A stretch of DNA of 64,000 nucleotides from VRUE01 sp033856275 (GCA_033856275.1 JAWVFJ010000045.1:7946-71945); one strand, 5' to 3'. Shown: positions 33,121-42,048, numbered from the stretch's first letter. A program made the numbers and translations. Notes: a model not told the origin generated them from the letters alone.

Positions 33121-33407
33121 CTGGACCATCGATACCCGGTGTCTCGGGCGCAAAACGAGGGTGGACAGGACACACTCGCCGAAGCCGGTGTTTCGACGTT
33201 CCGAAGAGGCGGGTATGGGGAAGCCGTGCGCCGAGAGATAAAGCCCACGAGGACCGCGCGACCGCGCCCTGTGCCGTCGCTTGCGCGGACGATCGAAACG
33301 ATGCGGACGATTCGCGCCCGCACGATCCGTGCCGAGTTCAGTCCGGCGATCGGCAGAGCTCGCGGCGCCGAGCAAACCTCCTAACTTCGCGACACGGGCC
33401 TCTAGAC
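33121..33407. other. Intergenic region without a gene
   Basis: 287 bp between the divergent disordered-protein gene and the phosphoesterase. Open frames here look like shadows with non-natural composition. It must carry both promoters; no clear operator or hairpin was seen. Confidence 0.4.
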
Positions 33408-33890
33408 GTGATCGCGGTTGTCGCGGACACCCATTTGCCGAAGGGACGACGGCGGCTTCCAGAGAGGTGCATCGAGATCCTCGCCTGCGCTGAGTCTGTA
33501 ATCCATGCTGGGGACCTGACCAGCGCATCCATGCTCGAAGAGCTCAGGACCTTTTGCACGACCGTTTATGCGGTCCACGGCAATGTCGACGAACCGTCGT
33601 TGCGGAAATCGCTGCCGTCCACGCTGGAAATCGAGCACTGCGGACGAACGATCGCGATGATTCACGACGCGGGCGCGGCGCAAGGCCGGCTTGCCCGACT
33701 GCGCTCGCGCTTCCCACACGCCGACGCGGTGGTGTTTGCCCACAGCCACCTTCCCCTGCATGAAGAGGAGAACGGCTTCCAGATCTTCAACCCGGGCAGC
33801 CCGACTGAGCGACGGCGAGCACCGCGGTGCTCGATGGGACTGCTCAGCTGCGAGAACGGGCGGCTCGTTTTCGAGCACGTCTGGCTTTGA
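33408..33890 (+). CDS. YfcE/MJ0936-type metallophosphoesterase
   Basis: 160 residues from the GTG at 33408. Metallophosphoesterase motifs: VVADTHLPKG (D-x-H), IHAGDL (G-D), VYAVHGNVDE (GN), and the C-terminal histidines IHDAGAA (H, where the family has GH) and FAHSHLP (H-x-H). This is the small single-domain phosphodiesterase type. The GDxHG-like and GNCD-like elements are intact. Its last 47 bp overlap the convergent DUF892 gene. Confidence 0.83.
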   Translation: MIAVVADTHLPKGRRRLPERCIEILACAESVIHAGDLTSASMLEELRTFCTTVYAVHGNVDEPSLRKSLPSTLEIEHCGRTIAMIHDAGAAQGRLARLRSRFPHADAVVFAHSHLPLHEEENGFQIFNPGSPTERRRAPRCSMGLLSCENGRLVFEHVWL

Positions 33891-34410
33891 CGGCCCGCTG
33901 ATTCCGCGGAATCTCCTCGGCGACAACCGACCCCGCCAGTGCCTTGATCTGACTCTCGAGGAATTTCGCCATGCGTTCCTCCTCGCGCCTGATCCCTTTG
34001 GCGAGTTTCGCCGTCTCAGCGTCACCGACTTTCTCCGCCAGGATCTCAATTGCCAAGTAGGTGGCGATCTCCTCGTGCTCGTTGAAGTACTCGGTCTTGG
34101 CGTTCTTCAACATCTTCTCCTGCTCACCGGTGCCGCGCACCGCATGCAGCGGCCCCTTCGCAGCGGCCATCGCCTTGCCGACGACGGTCTGCGTCTTCTG
34201 CCCGCCGCCGCCGAGCCTTTTGATCCGACGCTCGATGTCCTTCGCGTGGCGTTTGGTCTCGCGCAAATGCTCCTGGAGACGTTTCTTATAAGGCGCCCGC
34301 GTCGTCATTGCAATGTGCGCCTGCAGAGCGGTCTCCAGTTCCCGCTCCTTTCCGTATGCCTCGCCCAGGTACTGGACCAGCTTCGCGTCACGCTCGTTCA
34401 AGTCGGCCAT
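33844..34410 (-). CDS. Ferritin-like DUF892 protein
   Basis: 188 residues. Acidic helices ERDAKLVQYLGEAYGKERELE and YFNEHEEIATYLAIEILAE, with ETKRHAKDIERRI between them, provide E-x-x-H-type ligands of a four-helix, YciE-like DUF892 domain. A lysine/arginine-rich tail (KARRARKRAARSRS) could bind DNA, as in Dps-type stress proteins. It overlaps the phosphoesterase 3' end by 47 bp in the opposite direction. Confidence 0.8.
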   Translation of the reverse strand: MADLNERDAKLVQYLGEAYGKERELETALQAHIAMTTRAPYKKRLQEHLRETKRHAKDIERRIKRLGGGGQKTQTVVGKAMAAAKGPLHAVRGTGEQEKMLKNAKTEYFNEHEEIATYLAIEILAEKVGDAETAKLAKGIRREEERMAKFLESQIKALAGSVVAEEIPRNQRAVKARRARKRAARSRS

Positions 34411-34723
34411 CGTGCTCCCCAGTTCGTCGGGTCTCGTCTATAGCGGCGTCGGCTACCCGAACCACCCCTTCGACGAAACCCGCCCACTCCCGAGAATGCA
34501 ACAACGCCCAGCACTGGACGGCGTTCAACGGCTCGATAAGTACCCCCAGCGGAACACAAGGCGAACCATGAGGCGCGGATTACAGGCGAGCAGATCTCGC
34601 TAGCACGGTAGCGCCATAGCGGCGACTCGTAGTGATCTGCAAATCGCGTTCAGTCCATGCAGAGCGCCCTCCTCAAGGTGCTCGAGCGGGTGGACGTTTC
34701 CTTCGAGGGGCGCGGGAGGCGGT
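34411..34723. other. Intergenic region, nothing recognised
   Basis: About 310 bp of somewhat lower-GC sequence between the DUF892 start and the remains of a HEPN-like gene. Short frames have no protein-like composition. No repeat or RNA gene was seen. Confidence 0.4.
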
Positions 34724-35582
34724 TTACGCCGGCAGGCGCTGGATGAAGTCTCGGATCCCCGCGATCATCGGTCCGATCTGCCCGGCCACGTAGTCGCCAT
34801 AGTTCCGTGGGCGGCATCATTCCGGATGCCTAGCCAAGCCGTCACCGCCTTCTGGTCGTTTTTCTCGTACGCCTCGGCTTTGCGGAGATCCTCGTTCAGC
34901 CTTGCTGCTTTCAGCGGCTCACCGACGTCGTTCGACGTCGGTAGCCCGAGCTTCTCGGCAAGGGTGCGAAGGTGACCCTCCAAGGTGCTCCCCGCGATAA
35001 CCGCGGCGGCGTCCTTGTAGCCCTCACCGAGCAAATGGTTGGCCATCTCCAGGAAGTCGGCGAACATGTCAGCGTGGATGAGCTCGGGCAGGGAGCTCAG
35101 ATTCCCGCTTGCGTAGTCAGCCCGAAGCGCTTCGATCGCTCCCGATAGCGGACGGCAAGAGCAAATGCGAGTAGCTCGTCCACTGTTCCCTAGCGACTTC
35201 GATCGCCTTGACGTAAGAACTCCCCGGAGGAGCTAGGCGTTCGACTGCCGCAGTGGCCGGGGTGACCAATGCGTCAAGTTCCGTGCCTAGATCCGAAAGG
35301 TCGTCGTGCTGAGACCGAGTCGTGGCGTCACGGTACTCCTGCAGCACCGCATCGAGTTGAGCGAGCGCGATTTCGGTGGGATCGACGCAGATGAGCCTAA
35401 ATGCTCAGCGGCGCTCCCGTCGAGAGTCGATGGCGCGCGTGTTGGCGCCCACCACCCCTCGAGAACGAAAACCCCCTCGGGGAGCGGGGTCTGCGGATAC
35501 CGCTTGCTGCACACAAAGTCGAACCACGTGGCGGGAATAGCGGCTGAATCGATTTCGCTTGCCCGTCGGGGTGCTGCTGCAT
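34724..35582 (-). pseudogene. Frameshifted gene with HEPN-like C-terminal domain
   Basis: A single protein can be read only by changing frame at least three, probably four, times. Segments in order: MQQHPDGQA, FDFVCSKRYPQTPLPEGV...EGWWAP, AAEHLG then LICVDPTEIALAQLDAVL, QEYRDATTRSQ...VAREQWTSYSHLLL, then AIEALRADYASGNLSSLPEL, MFADFLEMANHLLGEGYKDAA, LRKAEAYEKNDQKAVTAWL, GIRNDAAHG, and finally NYGDYVAGQIGPMIAGIRDF. The end resembles HEPN-like helical domains of defence and nucleotide-related proteins (R-N-x-A-A-H-G). The shifts lie near 35560, 35400, 35155 and 34808. Confidence 0.6.
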
Positions 35583-35587
35583 CAGAT

Positions 35588-35959
35588 TCAGGAGGAAGAC
35601 CTATTCACTGAAAGCGGCAACCTTCCAAGGAAGTATCCAACAGCGATAATCACCCATAGGGCGGCAAGGACGGCGTGAATCAACCTGTCGTTGGCCCACA
35701 ACAGCGCCATAACTGCGTAGGCGAGACCTAGCAGCAGAAACCCCCCGGCCATCCATCGTTTTTGCCGTGGGGTGAGCGGGCGGCGTCGCCTTTCCTCGCC
35801 CTCATACAGGCCCAGCGTCGCAGTCGCCCGCTCGGGGTCCCCTCCAAACCGTGGCAACCCGTTTCGCGTGGTCTCAGAGAGATTCCGTCGCAGCCCCAAG
35901 ACGACGACTGCGATGCCTAGCGTGATAGCGACAACCCAGGCGATGAGATCGCTGCTCAT
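35588..35959 (-). CDS. Small three-helix membrane protein
   Basis: About 123 residues from the ATG at 35959 (MSSDLIAWVVAITLG); the open frame upstream of this ATG looks non-coding. Hydrophobic segments: LIAWVVAITLGIAVVVLGL, WMAGGFLLLGLAYAVMALLW and LIHAVLAALWVIIAVGYFL, with a basic cytoplasmic loop (EERRRRPLTPRQKR). Function unknown. It ends next to the decayed HEPN-like gene. Confidence 0.62.
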   Translation of the reverse strand: MSSDLIAWVVAITLGIAVVVLGLRRNLSETTRNGLPRFGGDPERATATLGLYEGEERRRRPLTPRQKRWMAGGFLLLGLAYAVMALLWANDRLIHAVLAALWVIIAVGYFLGRLPLSVNRSSS

Positions 35960-36303
35960 CGCCGCAACATACCGCGCGGGCAGACGAGATACGCCCAGCC
36001 AGGCATAAGTCGAACCACCTAGCACGGATCGCCGCCGACTCGCTTTCGCTGGCACGGTAGCGCACGACATCGACACTGAAGTTTCGTACTGGGGGAAGCC
36101 GGTCGCGCCGATCTCCTCGGGCGCCGTGGGCGCGCTCAAGAATCTCAGTCCGCAGCATCTCGGCATCGGCCCTGGGCAGCCACCGGGTGGACATGTCACC
36201 GCCTTCGCCTCCCGCGGTGGATACGTAAATATAGCCATACCCGAGGAAGGTGCGAATAGTCGCGTCCTTCTCTTTGCCTGCGGTTGACCACCGCAACGAT
36301 CAG

Positions 36304-36376
36304 TACCGCTACGGGGATTCGAACCCCGGTTTCCGGACTGAGAATCCGGGGTCCTAGTCCCCTAGACGATCGCGGC
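36304..36376 (-). tRNA. tRNA-Glu (CTC)
   Basis: On the minus strand: D-arm region TCGTCTAGGGGACTAGGA, anticodon arm CCGGATTCTCAGTCCGG with anticodon CTC, and T-arm CGGGGTTCGAATCCCCG. The acceptor stem pairs except for one mismatch and one G-U. CCA is not encoded. Confidence 0.9.
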
Positions 36377-36468
36377 GAGGGACGGGCATTTTAGCGAGCG
36401 GGGTGGGTGGGTCGTCGGGCGGTGGCGGCGGGGGTGCTGGGCTTCGAACCGGTAGATTGCCTTGGCTC

Positions 36469-36552
36469 GCGGCTGTGGCGGAACTGGTAGACGCGCACGG
36501 TTCAGGTCCGTGTGGAGGAAACTCCGTGGAGGTTCGACTCCTCTCAGCCGCA
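36469..36552 (+). tRNA. tRNA-Leu (CAG)
   Basis: Acceptor GCGGCTG/CAGCCGC is perfect; the anticodon arm CACGGTTCAGGTCCGTG has anticodon CAG; there is a long class-II variable arm (GGAGGAAACTCC) and T-arm GGAGGTTCGACTCCTC. At 84 nt it is typical of tRNA-Leu. Confidence 0.95.
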
Positions 36553-36553
36553 C

Positions 36554-37471
36554 TCAGGCGGGTTGGGCGGCGGGGGCTCGCCAGCTGGCGCGGGAGGCCG
36601 TGGCGACGAAATCGTCGGCGAAGGCCGGCCAGAGCTCGCGGGGCAGATCGTGGCCCATGCCCTCGAAGAGGTGCAGACGGGCGCCGGGTATGGCGCGGGC
36701 GGTGGCGCGGCCGCCACTGGGACGGATCAGGGTGTCGCGAGTGCCGTGGATCACCATCACTGGCAGGTCCAGCTTGCGCAACGCCGCCGTCCGGTCGCCC
36801 GAAGCTGTGATTGCGTGCATCTGGCGTAGAACTCCGCGCGGGTTGTGGCCACGCTCCCAAGAAGCCTCCGCCACCCTGCGCACCCGCTCCTCGTCAACCG
36901 GGTAGGAGGGTGAGCCGATCAACTCGTAGGTTCGCTCTATGCGCTTGATGAAGGCGTCGCGGTCACGCGGCGCCTCGGCCAGCATCAGACCAAACACCTT
37001 CAGGGTCGGATGGCCCACCCGCCGACTGCCGGTGGTGGAGTGCATCGAGACCAGCGAGCGGATCCGTGCTCGGTGCTCGATCGCAAGGGTCTGGCCGATC
37101 ATTCCTCCCATCGAGATGCCGGCGACGTGCGCCGACTCGATACCGAGATGATCCATCAGGCCAACCGTGTCAGTCGCCATGTCGGAGAGCAGGTAAGCCG
37201 CCGGCTCGCGGCGGCCGAGGAGGAGATCGAGGCGACCTGGCACTCCGGCCGCATCGAGCTTGGTCGAATGGCCGATGTCGCGATTGTCGAAACGCACAAC
37301 GCGAAAGCCACGCTCGGCCAGCATCGCGCAGAACTCGTCGTCCCAGGCGATCATTTGCGTCGCCAGGCCCATCACGAGCACCAATGGCTCGCCGTCTGGA
37401 TCGCCGACTTCCTGGTAGGCGATCTCAATCCCGTTCGACGGCGCCAGGCGCTCTTCGCTCAGCTCGGCCAT
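36554..37471 (-). CDS. Alpha/beta-fold hydrolase
   Basis: 305 residues. Nucleophile elbow VAGISMGGMIGQTLA, oxyanion region LVLVMGLATQMIAWD, acid in VMVIHGTRDTLIRP and catalytic His in FEGMGHDLP. This matches esterase/lipase-like alpha/beta hydrolases with the GxSxGG elbow. Its substrate is unknown. It lies right after the tRNA-Leu gene in convergent orientation. Confidence 0.88.
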   Translation of the reverse strand: MAELSEERLAPSNGIEIAYQEVGDPDGEPLVLVMGLATQMIAWDDEFCAMLAERGFRVVRFDNRDIGHSTKLDAAGVPGRLDLLLGRREPAAYLLSDMATDTVGLMDHLGIESAHVAGISMGGMIGQTLAIEHRARIRSLVSMHSTTGSRRVGHPTLKVFGLMLAEAPRDRDAFIKRIERTYELIGSPSYPVDEERVRRVAEASWERGHNPRGVLRQMHAITASGDRTAALRKLDLPVMVIHGTRDTLIRPSGGRATARAIPGARLHLFEGMGHDLPRELWPAFADDFVATASRASWRAPAAQPA

Positions 37472-37513
37472 CCGAGAAGTCTAGCCAGGTACTGGCTGAG
37501 CAGCCAGGCGGTG

Positions 37514-37556
37514 GTGCAACGCGTTTTCCCCCTGGCAGGGGGACAAGACGTTGCAC
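37514..37556. repeat. 43-bp palindromic repeat B, copy 3
   Basis: Left half GTGCAACGCGTTTTCCCCC, loop TGGCA, then GGGGG and ACAAGACGTTGCAC. It is the most perfect of the three 43-bp copies and lies in the short intergenic space ahead of a metallophosphoesterase start. Confidence 0.9.
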
Positions 37557-37573
37557 CGCTAGTTTGGGCGGGG

Positions 37574-38683
37574 ATGCGGACCGCGATCGTCTCCGACCTG
37601 CACCTGGGCAGCGCCACCGGTGAGGACCTGGCCATCGATCCCGTCTTGCGCCGCGTCCTGCTCGAAGAGATCGCCTCGGCCGACCGGCTCGTCCTGCTCG
37701 GCGACGTGCTCGAGTTGCGCGAACTGCCGCTGGCCGACGCGCTCAGGGGGGTCCAGCCTTTCTTCGAGGAGCTGGGCGAGGCGATGGCGGGCCGGCGCGT
37801 CGTGCTCGTGCCCGGCAACCACGACCATCGCCTCGCCGAGCCGCTGCTCGAAGGACTCGCCCTCGGCGACGCCACGCTCGGCCTCGAGCACCGCGCCCCA
37901 CCCGAGGGGGAGCCCCTGAATCGACTTGGCACCTGGCTCGGCAGCGCCGAGCTAAGCGTCGCCTACCCGGGCGTCTGGCTGCGCGACGACGTCTACGCCA
38001 CCCACGGCCACTACATGGACTGCCACCTCAGCCTGCCTCGCCTGGAGTGCGTCGGCGCGGCGGCGGTGATGCGCGTCGGCGGGCACCCGGCGGACCCGGC
38101 GACGCCCGGCGACTACGAGCGGGTCCTCCGCCCCATCTACGGGCTCGCCTTTGGGCTGGCCGAGGCCGGCATGGCCCGCGGCGCCACCCGTCCCTCCGAA
38201 CGCGCTTGGCGTTCGCTCTCCGGTCGCCGCCGCGACGGCGGGCGCGCCCGACAAGCCACGCTCAAGGCCGCCCTGCGCGCCGGAGTGCCGGCAAGCGTCT
38301 GGCTGCTCAACCGCGCGCTACAGACCGAGTTCGAGCCCGACTTCTCCTCGACCGCGATCTCCCGCAGCGGCGTCGCCGGCGCGACCGAGATAGTCAGGCG
38401 CCTCCGAATCGAGGCCCCCCATGTGATCACCGGGCACACCCACCGCGCCGGTCCGGAAGCGGGTGAGGCGGCGTGGCCGCTACCCGGCGGCGGCAGCCTG
38501 CACAACACCGGCAGCTGGGTCTACGCCGACGCCTTCCATCATCCCGGCGCGCCGCCGGGGCCCTACTGGCCGGGGAGCGTTACATGGCTCGACGAGGAGG
38601 GACCGCCGCACAGAGTGCGGCTGTTGGCCGACCGTTCGCGTGAGGAGCTGCGAGCGGCGGTCAGCCGAGCCACTCGGCGATGA
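37574..38683 (+). CDS. Calcineurin-type metallophosphoesterase
   Basis: About 369 residues from the ATG at 37574. Motifs in order: IVSDLHLGSA (D-x-H), LVLLGDVLE (GD), VLVPGNHDHRL (GNHD), THGHYMDCH (GH-like) and ITGHTHRAG (G-H-x-H). The insertion between them is hydrophilic, with a helical region of about 100 residues. The class acts on phosphoesters with two metal ions; no specific substrate can be assigned. Its last 23 bp overlap the convergent haloalkane dehalogenase-like gene. Confidence 0.9.
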   Translation: MRTAIVSDLHLGSATGEDLAIDPVLRRVLLEEIASADRLVLLGDVLELRELPLADALRGVQPFFEELGEAMAGRRVVLVPGNHDHRLAEPLLEGLALGDATLGLEHRAPPEGEPLNRLGTWLGSAELSVAYPGVWLRDDVYATHGHYMDCHLSLPRLECVGAAAVMRVGGHPADPATPGDYERVLRPIYGLAFGLAEAGMARGATRPSERAWRSLSGRRRDGGRARQATLKAALRAGVPASVWLLNRALQTEFEPDFSSTAISRSGVAGATEIVRRLRIEAPHVITGHTHRAGPEAGEAAWPLPGGGSLHNTGSWVYADAFHHPGAPPGPYWPGSVTWLDEEGPPHRVRLLADRSREELRAAVSRATRR

Positions 38684-39533
38684 TCCCGCCGATCTGCGGC
38701 CCCGCGTCCTCCTGCAGGAAGTGGGAGGCGTTCTCGATCTTGCGCGGCGGCGGGAAGTTGAGCTGCTCGGAGACTCGTTCGCCGACCGAGAAGGGAAGGA
38801 TGAAGTCGGAGTCCGCCCAGAGCACCAGCGCCTCCCGCTCGTCGACCCGCAGCGCGTCGGCAACCGCCTTGCCCTCCGCCGCTCCGGGTGCATCGGGCTC
38901 GGTCGGCAGGATCAGTGGGAAGGCCCGCGCGCCCGCTTTCGACTCCGGGGTGGGATAGGGAGCTTCGTATGCCGCGATGACGTCGTCACCGGGATCCTCC
39001 TTGCAACCGCCGCGAACCAGCATGCCGATCGGCACATCAGCGTTGTCGCGGACGAACTCGCGGAACTTGAGCCAGGCGTCGCTCATCCGCTGATGGCCGG
39101 TGAAGGGACCCGTCTCCATGATCACGATGCGTGAGAAACGGTCGGGATGCTCGACCGCGAGACGCAGGCCAATCGGCCCGCCCCAGTCGTGCACGACCGC
39201 GGTCGCGTCGCGCACGTCGAGCTCCTCCAGCAGCTTCGCGATCAACTCGACGTGACGGTCGTAGGTGTACCACTCGACTTCGGTCGGCTTGTCGGAGCGA
39301 CCGAATCCGGCGTAGTCGGGGGCGATGCAGCGGTAGCCGGCATCGCGAACCGGCGGGATTACCTTGCGCCAGAGATAAGACCAGGTCGGCTCACCGTGGA
39401 AGAAGACAACCGGCCTGCCCTCCCCCTCGTCGAGGTAGGCCAAACGCAGTCCGTCGATCTCACGGTAATTCGAGTCGAAAGGGAAGTCGGGAAGACCCTG
39501 AAGGCGTTCCTCCGGCGTGCGAACGACGTCCAT
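38661..39533 (-). CDS. Haloalkane dehalogenase-like alpha/beta hydrolase
   Basis: 290 residues. The nucleophile elbow is VVHDWGGPIG, with Asp as nucleophile in place of Ser, as in haloalkane dehalogenases. HGEPTWSYLW is the typical oxyanion/halide-binding motif. The acid lies in LVLWADSDFILP and the catalytic His in ENASHFLQED. It should hydrolyse a carbon-halogen bond or a related substrate. The overlap with the convergent phosphoesterase is 23 bp. Confidence 0.9.
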   Translation of the reverse strand: MDVVRTPEERLQGLPDFPFDSNYREIDGLRLAYLDEGEGRPVVFFHGEPTWSYLWRKVIPPVRDAGYRCIAPDYAGFGRSDKPTEVEWYTYDRHVELIAKLLEELDVRDATAVVHDWGGPIGLRLAVEHPDRFSRIVIMETGPFTGHQRMSDAWLKFREFVRDNADVPIGMLVRGGCKEDPGDDVIAAYEAPYPTPESKAGARAFPLILPTEPDAPGAAEGKAVADALRVDEREALVLWADSDFILPFSVGERVSEQLNFPPPRKIENASHFLQEDAGPQIGGIIAEWLG

Positions 39534-39681
39534 AACGCTGAGCCTATGAAAGCTGAGGCAGACAAGCGCCGCGACAGTTGGCTAAACCGGCAAATTTCGC
39601 TCTAGAGCAGGAAATGCAATCCACCCCACGAATAAGCTCGCGCACCTTGTCTCTGTCTATTCGTGGACGAAAGGGTTGGCT

Positions 39682-40065
39682 ATGAACGAGGAGAACACAC
39701 TCAGCGGTTGGTGGGTGTTTGCCGGCGTGCTGCTGCTGGTTGCGGGCGTCCTGAACATCATCTACGGCATCGCCGCGATCGGCGACTCGAAGTTCTTCAC
39801 CGAAAACGCCACCTACATCATCAGCGGCCTGCACACCTGGGGCTGGATCATGTTGATCCTCGGCGTGCTCGAGCTCGTCGCCGCGTTCTCGCTCTTCGCC
39901 GGGGGAGAGTTCGGGCGCTGGTTCGGCATCTTCATCGCCTCGCTGAACACGATCGGCGCGCTGCTTTCGATCCCCGCTTACCCGTTCTGGTCGCTGGCGA
40001 TCTTCGCCCTCTCGATCATCATCATCCACAAGCTGGCCGAGGGGCCGGAAGGCGTCGTCAGTTAG
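39682..40065 (+). CDS. DUF7144-type four-helix membrane protein
   Basis: About 127 residues from the ATG at 39682 (a TTG two codons earlier is possible). Four hydrophobic helices (WWVFAGVLLLVAGVLNIIYG, WIMLILGVLELVAAFSLFAG, WFGIFIASLNTIGALLSI and SLAIFALSIIIIHKL) and a W-x-x-F-A-G start typical of small actinobacterial membrane proteins. Function unknown. A strong hairpin follows the stop codon. Confidence 0.82.
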   Translation: MNEENTLSGWWVFAGVLLLVAGVLNIIYGIAAIGDSKFFTENATYIISGLHTWGWIMLILGVLELVAAFSLFAGGEFGRWFGIFIASLNTIGALLSIPAYPFWSLAIFALSIIIIHKLAEGPEGVVS

Positions 40066-41147
40066 GCGACGATCCGACTACCCGCTGAGACCGAAGGCCC
40101 CGGGGTTTCCGGGGCCTTCGTCGTTGCGGAGGCATCCGCGGCGAGTGGCGGCTTGGCGATCTCGAGGCGCGACCACGGCGCCGGCGTGCGCTCATTCCCC
40201 TCATAGACCACGTCGACGCCGCTGAGCCGGTCGTCCCAGGCGCGGCGGCGCTCGTCGAAGAAGATGCCGAGGAAGCCGAGCCCGAAGGGGATTGTGGCCA
40301 GAGCCATTCCAATCAGGCGTTTGACCGCGCGCCCGAAGCGCAGGCCCCGCCCATCGACGTCGAGCCTAATGCCGATGAAGCGCATGCCGGGCGTCTGCCC
40401 CGCCAGCGACCAGAAGCCCACCAGGTAAAGGCTGCCGAGCGCGAACCAGAGCGTGGTGCCGGCCGCCAGAGCAGCGTTGGAGACGCCGTTGCCGTTGCCG
40501 GTGAAGGCCGAGGCGATCAGCGCCGCGACCGCAGCCAGTCCGGAGAAGCCGAGGTTGACGAGCAGCGCGTCGAGGCCGAAGGCCAGCCCGCGCGTAGCCG
40601 CGCCGGCGCGGTCGGTCGGCTCGGCGCGCCGCCGGCGAAAGAAGATCTTGCGCACGACTCGCTCCACCACGCCGTCGAGGCGCCGCGTGCCGTTGCCGAT
40701 CGTGTGGCCGACGTCCTCGATCATGCCGACGCTCTGGGCGCTGATCGCGGCCCTTATCTCCGGTGCCTCGGCGATTCGCTCGACCAGCCGCTGCGCCTCG
40801 TCGCTGGCAAGCAAGCGGCGCCAGACTTCGTCGACCAGCTCGCTGTCGAGGGCCTCGACCAGGGCGCCCTTGACAGCGTCGCTCTCGAGCGCGCTGTTCA
40901 TTGCCTCCTCGACGATCGGGCCCTTCAGGACCCTTGCAATCGCCCGTTCGACCGCCTCGCTCTCCACCGCGGCGACCATCGCCTCCTCGGCCGCCGTCTC
41001 CACAGCGCGATCTAGTCCAGTCGCTTTCCCCACTGAGCGAGCGCTGCGCACACCTGCGCCGAGCAGCCGTACCGAGAGCGGCAGCGGCCGGCCCGAGGGT
41101 CCGTCACCCGTGGGCGGGACCGAGTCTGCGTTCGGGCCGTCTGCCAT
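40062..41147 (-). CDS. RDD family membrane protein
   Basis: 361 residues. The N-terminal ~170 residues are soluble and helical (AVETAAEEAMVAAVESEAVERA, then DEVWRRLLASDEAQRLVERI). The RDD domain begins with RAGAATRGLAFGLDALLVN and has TPGMRFIGIRLDVDGRGLRFG near the end. RDD proteins are mostly of unknown function, some linked to ion exchange. The Ala/Glu-rich N-terminal half is unusual for the family. Its last 30 or so codons contain the terminator of the opposite-strand DUF7144 gene. Confidence 0.82.
   Translation of the reverse strand: MADGPNADSVPPTGDGPSGRPLPLSVRLLGAGVRSARSVGKATGLDRAVETAAEEAMVAAVESEAVERAIARVLKGPIVEEAMNSALESDAVKGALVEALDSELVDEVWRRLLASDEAQRLVERIAEAPEIRAAISAQSVGMIEDVGHTIGNGTRRLDGVVERVVRKIFFRRRRAEPTDRAGAATRGLAFGLDALLVNLGFSGLAAVAALIASAFTGNGNGVSNAALAAGTTLWFALGSLYLVGFWSLAGQTPGMRFIGIRLDVDGRGLRFGRAVKRLIGMALATIPFGLGFLGIFFDERRRAWDDRLSGVDVVYEGNERTPAPWSRLEIAKPPLAADASATTKAPETPGPSVSAGSRIVA
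40092..40120 (+). terminator. Hairpin terminator lying inside the RDD gene
   Basis: CGAAGGCCCCGG pairs perfectly with CCGGGGCCTTCG around a 5-nt loop, just after the stop of the plus-strand DUF7144 gene, with a T-containing tail (TCGTCGTTG). The sequence is also coding for the C-terminus of the convergent RDD protein (ETPGPSV region). Confidence 0.7.
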
Positions 41148-41188
41148 CGCCCGGCGAGTATAAGGCGGCTCCTTTTCAGCTTGGGCGA

Positions 41189-41572
41189 CTAGGGAAGCTG
41201 CTCGGCAGCACTCATCGGGTGCAGCTCGCCCTTCGCCAGCGCCTCAGTGCGCAGATGGGCGATCGCCTGGTACTCGGCGGAGCCGATCATCTCGAGAAAG
41301 GCCTGAGGCGACGGGTACTCGACCAGCAGCACCGAATCCCAGGAGCCCTCGCCCAGGAGCGGCGCCGCTGACTCCCCAAGGAAGACGACCCTGGCGCCCG
41401 CCTTCTCCAACAGCGGGGTGACTGCGGCGCCGTACTCGGCGTAGCGCTCGCGGCCGCCCTTGGGCTTGAAGCGGAGCAGGTTGAGCATCACGACCGGGGA
41501 GTCATCGCCGGTCCGCGCAGAGAAGGTCGCGAATCCGTCTGGGTTAAGCCGCTCCGGCTCGGACGCGGTCAT
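41189..41572 (-). CDS. DUF1330 domain protein
   Basis: 127 residues. It shows the DUF1330 (dimeric alpha/beta barrel) pattern: PVVMLNLLRFKPKGGRERYAEYGAAV, GARVVFLGESAAPL, WDSVLLVEYPSPQAFLEMI and EYQAIAHLRTEAL. Start ATG overlaps the NUDIX stop (ATGA). It is expected to be a small cytoplasmic protein of unknown catalytic role, in a two-gene unit with the NUDIX hydrolase. Confidence 0.85.
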   Translation of the reverse strand: MTASEPERLNPDGFATFSARTGDDSPVVMLNLLRFKPKGGRERYAEYGAAVTPLLEKAGARVVFLGESAAPLLGEGSWDSVLLVEYPSPQAFLEMIGSAEYQAIAHLRTEALAKGELHPMSAAEQLP

Positions 41573-42030
41573 AGAGCAAGCAACCTATCGATGAAAGTGG
41601 CCTGCGCCGGGTTGATCTTTTGGCGTGCCTCCTCGGGGACAAACCACTCGGCCCGATCGACCTCCGGGAACTCGCGCTGTGCGCCGGAGCGCGGCGGCCA
41701 CTCCATCGCGAAGGTGTTGCTGCTCAGGTCGGCCGGGTCGAAGTCGGCCTCAGCAGCCCAGCATTCGACGACCTTGCCGGACTTCTGGCGAACCGAGCCG
41801 AGCTCGACCAACTGATCCGTGGTGAGATCGAGCGATGAGCCAAGCTCCTCCTCGAGCTCGCGAAGCGCGCAGGCACGCGGCTCCTCCCCGGGGTCGACTT
41901 CGCCCTTTGGGACCGACCACGCGCCCTCTTCCTTCTTGGCCCAGACCGGCCCACCCGGATGCACGAGCAGTACTTCAAGCGACTCCGCGCCACGGCGGTA
42001 GGGAAGGATCCCGGCGGAGGTCGCTGCCAT
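41569..42030 (-). CDS. NUDIX hydrolase
   Basis: 153 residues. The Nudix box is GEVDPGEEPRACALRELEEELG, with G-x5-E-x7-R-E-x2-E-E intact. The N-terminus SAGILPYRRGAESLEVLLVHPGG is characteristic of ADP-sugar or dinucleotide hydrolases. Substrate is unknown. It is translationally coupled to the DUF1330 gene. Confidence 0.9.
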   Translation of the reverse strand: MAATSAGILPYRRGAESLEVLLVHPGGPVWAKKEEGAWSVPKGEVDPGEEPRACALRELEEELGSSLDLTTDQLVELGSVRQKSGKVVECWAAEADFDPADLSSNTFAMEWPPRSGAQREFPEVDRAEWFVPEEARQKINPAQATFIDRLLAL

Positions 42031-42048
42031 CGCCGAGACGGTAGTCGA

